DNA of 8,691 bases, from contig DEBI01000115.1 of NCBI GenBank assembly GCA_002348465.1, forward strand, positions 1-8,691, written 5' to 3'. Position 1 is the stretch's first letter. Every line of letters begins with the position of its first letter. The notes under the pieces were generated by a model, which saw only the letters and a program-made list of their open reading frames with translations, was not told the DNA's origin and searched no databases. Positions 5,644 through 8,691 of the stretch are shown here, in pieces. Source of the stretch: Gemmatimonadales bacterium UBA2960 (GTDB lineage: Bacteria > Gemmatimonadota > Gemmatimonadetes > Longimicrobiales > Gaopeijiaceae). Made by a program: the position numbers and the translations under genes.

Positions 5644-6908
5644 CAGATGCGGACGGATAATCCGTCGTGCAAGGCGGTCCTGTAAGCTTTGAGAGCCGGT
5701 ACTAGGCCTGCGACAAAGCCCAGAGCGATAACAGTCCCGATGTACATCAACTGCATCCCGTCTAGGGCCTGTATCGGGACCTGTAATCCGAATTGGCCTT
5801 CGAGCCAAGGTTGCAGAGCCGCTAGGCCCACGTAGACGAATGCGACACCCAAGAGGGCACCGATAATTGAGAGTGTTCCAGCCTCAAGAACCAGAAGGGA
5901 GACTATCCGACGTGGCCCGGCTCCTAGCGCGCGAAGAATAGCCATTTCTCGGCGTCTAGCGTCGAGGGAGGTATAGATCGATACGAGCATTCCCAAGAGG
6001 CCGACTAAGACAACGAATCCTGAGATCACAAGAAGCCCATCTTCCGCGTACCCAATACCACGCCACATCTCTGAGAGTGCTACGCCGGGAATCACCGCCG
6101 TTAGGGGCTCATCTTCACTCGTTGAGATGTCACGTTGCAGTTGCAGAGTATATGCTCTGGATTCAGCTCCCAAGAAGAAGGAGGTGATCTGTGAAACCGG
6201 AACTTCCTCCATTGCGAGGACATCTGCTGCCGATATTTCATCGCCGGGCATGGGTGGGCCACCCGATTCCCAACCCATATGGATCGCAGTGACACCTTCT
6301 AGCGTCACGTAGATTGCCCTATCGACTGGTGTGAAGGTTTTTTCCAGCACACCAACGACCTCGAATGGCATCTCGTCGTGGTTCATGAAGCCGACGGCAC
6401 TCATCCCATGAGTCACGGAGATTCGGTCCCCCAAGACATACCCGAGGCGCTCAGCTACCTGAGCTCCTAGAACTACATCGAAGACTGATTGCGCCGCTCG
6501 TCCCTCTGCGAAGGCAATTGGTTGCCCCCCCCGATATTTGTAGTGTTCGTAGAACGAATCATTCGTACCGATTACACGAAAGCCTCGGTGGCTATCACCG
6601 AGCGCGTATGGGATAGTCCACGAAACAGCCGGGTGTTCATCCCATTCCTTCCACGTATCGTGGGATATGTTTGCCACAGGTGAACCCATCCCGAATACCG
6701 CATAGAGCATTAGCTGAATGGTGCCGCCACGGGACCCTACAACTAGGTCAGTCCCACTCACAGTATTCGAGAAACTCTCTCTCATCCCTGTTCGAACGTT
6801 TTCGACGCCGACAAGCAAGGCTACACTGAACGCTATTGAAAGAGCTGTGAGCGAAGTCGTCAGGAGGCGGTTGGTGAGGGACTTACGTGCCAGATGGAGT
6901 AGCAACAT
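5643..6908 (-). CDS. MacB/LolC-type (FtsX-domain) ABC transporter permease
   Basis: A 421-residue permease of the type VII (mechanotransmission) ABC class. One transmembrane helix lies near the N-terminus (about 16-36), then a large periplasmic MacB-PCD-like domain (about 40-285), then three helices (about 291-314, 336-362 and 387-407). The cytosolic coupling motif ARRREMAILRALGA at 317-330 is the classic FtsX/LolC signature. A good AGGAG ribosome binding site (6916-6920) lies seven bases before the ATG. The ATPase gene ends two bases upstream, and the stop overlaps the DsbA-like start. In Zrg-type loci this permease pairs with the neighbouring ATPase and a ZrgA protein. Such permeases normally move lipoproteins or drive periplasmic work rather than import ions through a pore, so how the family supports zinc uptake is an open question. 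Fold assignment is secure. Confidence 0.92.
   Translation of the reverse strand: MLLLHLARKSLTNRLLTTSLTALSIAFSVALLVGVENVRTGMRESFSNTVSGTDLVVGSRGGTIQLMLYAVFGMGSPVANISHDTWKEWDEHPAVSWTIPYALGDSHRGFRVIGTNDSFYEHYKYRGGQPIAFAEGRAAQSVFDVVLGAQVAERLGYVLGDRISVTHGMSAVGFMNHDEMPFEVVGVLEKTFTPVDRAIYVTLEGVTAIHMGWESGGPPMPGDEISAADVLAMEEVPVSQITSFFLGAESRAYTLQLQRDISTSEDEPLTAVIPGVALSEMWRGIGYAEDGLLVISGFVVLVGLLGMLVSIYTSLDARRREMAILRALGAGPRRIVSLLVLEAGTLSIIGALLGVAFVYVGLAALQPWLEGQFGLQVPIQALDGMQLMYIGTVIALGFVAGLVPALKAYRTALHDGLSVRI
5652..5666. repeat. 15-base perfect dyad GACGGAT-A-ATCCGTC
   Basis: Perfect 7-base arms flank a single central base in the last codons of the permease, nine bases upstream of the DsbA-like start codon. 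As RNA it could fold to at most a six-pair stem with a three-base loop, positioned where the ribosome would initiate on the next gene. It may also be chance within coding sequence. Confidence 0.35.
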
Positions 6909-6910
6909 TC

Positions 6911-7603
6911 CTACTCTCCTGCCCTGTTGAGTTCCGGTAGAGAAAGTGAGCGGTCGAACTGATCGGCTAGCCCTAGGTCGTGGCTGACGAAGAGCAGTGT
7001 CGACCCTGCATCTGCAACGTTTGCAAACAGCAGATCCAAGAAGGCATGTCGCCGGTTGGCGTCAAGCGACGAGGTGGGTTCGTCCGCGATGATCAGTTCC
7101 GGGGACCCAAGAATCGCTCTTGCGGCTGCAACGCGTTGTTGTTGCCCAACGCTCAGTCGGGTCACTTTCTCGTCCAGAAGCTGTTCTATACCCAGGTGTG
7201 AGGCAGCGCTGGCTACCTCTTCATCGAGCCGGCCGGTGAGTCGCTTTTTACGTTCCGAGTTGATGCGGACCGGGAGTGCTATGTTGTCCCGAACGTTTAG
7301 GTAGGGGATTAGGTTGAACATCTGGAAAACGTACCCTATGTGACTCGCTCTGAAGCTATCCCGCGCAGCTGATGAGAGCGCTCCGATGTCATGGCCTAAG
7401 ACGCTCAGTGTCCCCGGTGGTGGATTTAGGACACCTGCAATCAGTCCTAGCAGGGTTGTTTTTCCACTTCCTGACGGTCCATACAGAAAGACCCGCTCAC
7501 CCGATCTAATGGTAAGCTCGGGTATGTCAAGGACAGGCGGTCCTTTGGCGTACGCGAAACTGAGATCGCGTGCATCGATACATAAAGGAGTGTCAGTCAC
7601 CAC
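6911..7603 (-). CDS. ABC transporter ATP-binding protein (LolD/MacB-like)
   Basis: A complete 230-residue ATPase subunit that powers the neighbouring permease from the cytosolic face. It shows Walker A GPSGSGKTT (42-50), Q-loop Q94 in YVFQMFNLIP, the signature LSVGQQQR (150-157), Walker B LIIADE (170-175) followed by PTSSLD, and the switch histidine H208 in FVSHD. The signature reads LSVGQ rather than the common LSGGQ, a frequent tolerated change. Two in-frame GTG codons, 7603 and 7600, could start it: 7603 gives a 7-base overlap with the DUF3299 gene, 7600 the classic GTGA 4-base overlap. The only Shine-Dalgarno (GGAGGT, 7621-7616) sits 12 bases before 7603, slightly favouring that codon. 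Loci with ZrgA and DUF3299 carry this ATPase type. Confident. Confidence 0.94.
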   Translation of the reverse strand: MVTDTPLCIDARDLSFAYAKGPPVLDIPELTIRSGERVFLYGPSGSGKTTLLGLIAGVLNPPPGTLSVLGHDIGALSSAARDSFRASHIGYVFQMFNLIPYLNVRDNIALPVRINSERKKRLTGRLDEEVASAASHLGIEQLLDEKVTRLSVGQQQRVAAARAILGSPELIIADEPTSSLDANRRHAFLDLLFANVADAGSTLLFVSHDLGLADQFDRSLSLPELNRAGE

Positions 7604-8139
7604 ACGTAGGGCTCAACCTCCATTCCTGCCACCTTGAATCCGACAGACCCGTACATGTTGGTCGTTTCTTCAAGGACCAATGTGCCGTGGACCCAGATCG
7701 GTTCCCACGTTCCGGCGGTAACCTGTTCAGCATCCTCCATCTCAACGAAGACCAACTGGTTTGGTGGAGGTGGAGGGGTGTGCACACAAGCTCCAACATA
7801 GGGAACCAAGAGGAACTCTGACACTTCTGATGCGAAGTCTTCGAGCGGCACAATGAAGCCGGGGATTTTGACTTCTTTACCTAGGAAGTCGGCTAGCTCA
7901 GTGCCTACTTCTCCGGTGCTGTAGTTCAGTTGCTGAAGCACGTCCCATAGGACTTCTGGGGGGTCGTCGGATGCCACTTTCTTTTGCGGAGTAGTGTCAA
8001 ACATCCCTGAGGAAGGCCGTGATGCGGCGTGTCCCTCGACTGAAACGACTCCCGAGGTCAAGATGAGTAGGCTCCCCAGGAAGGCTAGAAAGCCGATAGG
8101 AAGTCTGCGCGAGCGGAAGAGACTTTTCGGTACGAACAT
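7597..8139 (-). CDS. Exported DUF3299 protein of Zrg-type zinc loci
   Basis: The 180-residue protein has an export signal (basic KSLFRSRRLP, then hydrophobic FLAFLGSLLILTSGVVSV at about 17-34) and a periplasmic DUF3299 domain from about 62 to the end. Family hallmarks are VLWDVLQQL, IPGFIVPLE (92-100), the VPYVGACVHTPPPPPNQLV segment (112-130) with C118 and H120 as possible metal ligands, and a W150-V-H-G strand. The molecular function is unknown. In proteobacteria it typically accompanies a DUF2796/ZrgA protein and a MacB-like ABC pair induced by zinc shortage. Here it is the first gene of the minus-strand run, with a weak AGGG ribosome binding site about seven bases from the ATG. It overlaps the ATPase gene at its end. 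Family assignment is strong; a metallochaperone or accessory role is inferred. Confidence 0.88.
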   Translation of the reverse strand: MFVPKSLFRSRRLPIGFLAFLGSLLILTSGVVSVEGHAASRPSSGMFDTTPQKKVASDDPPEVLWDVLQQLNYSTGEVGTELADFLGKEVKIPGFIVPLEDFASEVSEFLLVPYVGACVHTPPPPPNQLVFVEMEDAEQVTAGTWEPIWVHGTLVLEETTNMYGSVGFKVAGMEVEPYVW

Positions 8140-8179
8140 GGCTGTACCCTACTTGGAACCAGAAGCCTAATGGGAATAT

Positions 8180-8208
8180 ATTATCAGTAACGCATGTTTT
8201 CATTTCTA
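8180..8208 (-). promoter_or_regulatory. Candidate sigma70-type promoter for the DUF3299-ABC-dsbA operon
   Basis: On the minus strand TAGAAA (8208-8203, 4/6 to TTGACA) and GATAAT (8185-8180, 5/6 to TATAAT) are separated by exactly 17 bases. Transcription would start near 8173, about 34 bases before the DUF3299 start codon. The imperfect dyad GTTACTGATAAT (8191-8180) covers the -10 element, a plausible place for a repressor of the Fur/Zur type. Prediction only. Confidence 0.45.
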
Positions 8209-8261
8209 GGTCGAATATACCCTATTCTGTCTGGAATGAAACGCATAACTGTAGACTGAAC

Positions 8262-8265
8262 GGAG
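8262..8265 (+). promoter_or_regulatory. Ribosome binding site deciding the zrgA start
   Basis: GGAG lies nine bases upstream of GTG 8275. An internal ATG at 8311 has only a weak GAAG before it and would remove the arginines that give the signal peptide its positive n-region, so GTG 8275 is preferred. Confidence 0.5.
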
Positions 8266-8274
8266 CATGACCAA

Positions 8275-8691
8275 GTGTCCTCAAGTGATCGCTTTCGGCG
8301 CCCTGAAGCAATGCTTTTCTTCCCAATGGTGATAGTTACAACCTTCGGCCTCGCAGGATGCTCGACAGGAAATGAGCAAGCTTCGGGTCCAGAGGTGGAA
8401 GGTGCTCCTGTAGGCACTGTAGGTGCCCACGAACATGGAGTTGTCCGGATGGGTCTAGCTGTAGATGGTCAGCGGATTTCCCTGAATCTAGAAATTCCAG
8501 CTGCGACCGTTTTCGGTTTCGAGCATGACCCGGAGACGGAAGAGGAGATTGCGTTAGTCTCCGAGGCGATGGAACTCCTCAGAACACGGGTGGGAGAAGT
8601 CATTGCGGTTTCCCCGGAGCTTGCCTGCGAGTTGGAGGATGTAGAGGTGGTAAGCTCACCTGAAGTAGATGAGGGGCATTCCCATTCAGAA
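8275..8691 (+). CDS. zrgA: ZrgA-family (DUF2796) zinc-uptake lipoprotein, 3' end cut off by the window
   Basis: The first 139 residues of a periplasm-facing lipoprotein are visible and the frame is open at the edge. The start is GTG 8275. The signal peptide has a basic n-region (R6, R8, R9), a hydrophobic core and a lipobox LAGC at 26-29; S30 after the acylated C29 suggests outer-membrane sorting. The mature domain carries DUF2796/ZrgA hallmarks: AHEHGVVRM (51-59) near its start, ISLNLEIPAATVFGFEHDP (68-86) and LACELEDVEV with C118. The His/acid-rich zinc-binding loop appears to be just beginning at the edge (DEGHSHSE). Family proteins bind zinc and work with a MacB-like ABC pair under zinc deficiency. 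In the known clusters zrgA is co-oriented with the ABC genes; here it is divergent. A lipoprotein anchor instead of a free periplasmic form is a further detail worth noting. Confidence 0.85.
   Translation, partial: MSSSDRFRRPEAMLFFPMVIVTTFGLAGCSTGNEQASGPEVEGAPVGTVGAHEHGVVRMGLAVDGQRISLNLEIPAATVFGFEHDPETEEEIALVSEAMELLRTRVGEVIAVSPELACELEDVEVVSSPEVDEGHSHSE

Larger units (their letters stand above)
8140..8274. promoter_or_regulatory. Divergent intergenic region between DUF3299 gene and zrgA
   Basis: This 135-base region must supply promoters for both transcription units. It is more AT-rich than the surrounding genes. It contains the 8-base palindrome AATATATT (8175-8182), GAATATA twice in the same orientation (8174 and 8213) and AACGCAT twice (8189 and 8240, 51 bases apart). 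No full match to the gamma-proteobacterial Zur box (GTTATANTATAAC core) is present. Confidence 0.6.

Noticed and set aside
5644..5808. An N-terminal extension of the DsbA-like frame reaching into the permease gene
   Set aside because: It would overlap 166 permease bases, its translation has no recognisable domain, and it would bury the clear signal peptide that begins at ATG 5643.
6911..7603. Degenerate ATPase because the signature reads LSVGQ
   Set aside because: All catalytic motifs (Walker A, Q-loop, Walker B glutamate, switch histidine) are intact and a substitution at this signature position is common in active ATPases.
8140..8274. A canonical gamma-proteobacterial Zur box
   Set aside because: No match to the GTTATANTATAAC core with correct spacing was found; only weak dyads with a four-base centre are present.
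8267..8332. ATG at 8267 as an alternative start for the right-edge gene
   Set aside because: It is in another frame and closes after 21 codons, whereas GTG 8275 leads into the lipobox and the ZrgA domain.
1..8691. Mobile element, tRNA, rRNA, CRISPR or attachment site
   Set aside because: No transposase or integrase, no cloverleaf-like sequence, no regularly spaced repeats and no long terminal repeats were seen on either strand.

Overview
The window looks like chromosomal DNA of a diderm (Gram-negative-type) bacterium of roughly 50% GC. The supporting signs are a lipoprotein with a clean lipobox, two periplasmic thiol-disulfide proteins, a MacB/LolC-type ABC permease and an exported DUF3299 protein. 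Coding density is very high and many starts overlap the preceding stop. No tRNA, rRNA, insertion sequence, phage gene or CRISPR array is visible. The lineage cannot be fixed by eye. The PurN and PurH wording is compatible with Gemmatimonadota or a related non-proteobacterial phylum, but this is only an impression.

Left part, plus strand (81-3375): a housekeeping run of an A-type iron-sulfur carrier, a glyoxalase II-like metallo-beta-lactamase-fold hydrolase, purN and purH. The last three are joined by 4-base stop/start overlaps (GTGA, ATGA). These genes look ordinary and full length.

Right part, minus strand (8139 down to 3347): seven genes read in the order DUF3299 exported protein, ABC ATPase, FtsX/MacB-type permease, DsbA-like oxidoreductase, MerC-domain membrane protein, Fur-family regulator (probably Zur) and TlpA-like thioredoxin. 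The first four are tightly coupled (7-base overlap, 2-base gap, 1-base overlap). The next three are spaced by 143, 77 and 49 bases. tlpA ends inside the 3' end of purH, tail to tail.

Right edge, plus strand (8275 to the window end): the 5' part of a divergent gene for a lipoprotein of the ZrgA (DUF2796) zinc-uptake family. ZrgA, a MacB-type ABC pair and DUF3299 form a known zinc-deficiency module, described as Zrg in Vibrio and as a Zur-controlled cluster in Pseudomonas. Here zrgA is split off divergently, and the module is extended by a DsbA-like protein, a MerC-like protein, the probable regulator and a TlpA-like protein. The reading proposed here is a zinc acquisition and zinc/thiol homeostasis locus under a local Zur, with extracytoplasmic redox proteins that may keep metal-binding cysteines in the right state. 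The core assignment rests on family recognition. The extended system, its regulation and the role of the redox proteins are inference.
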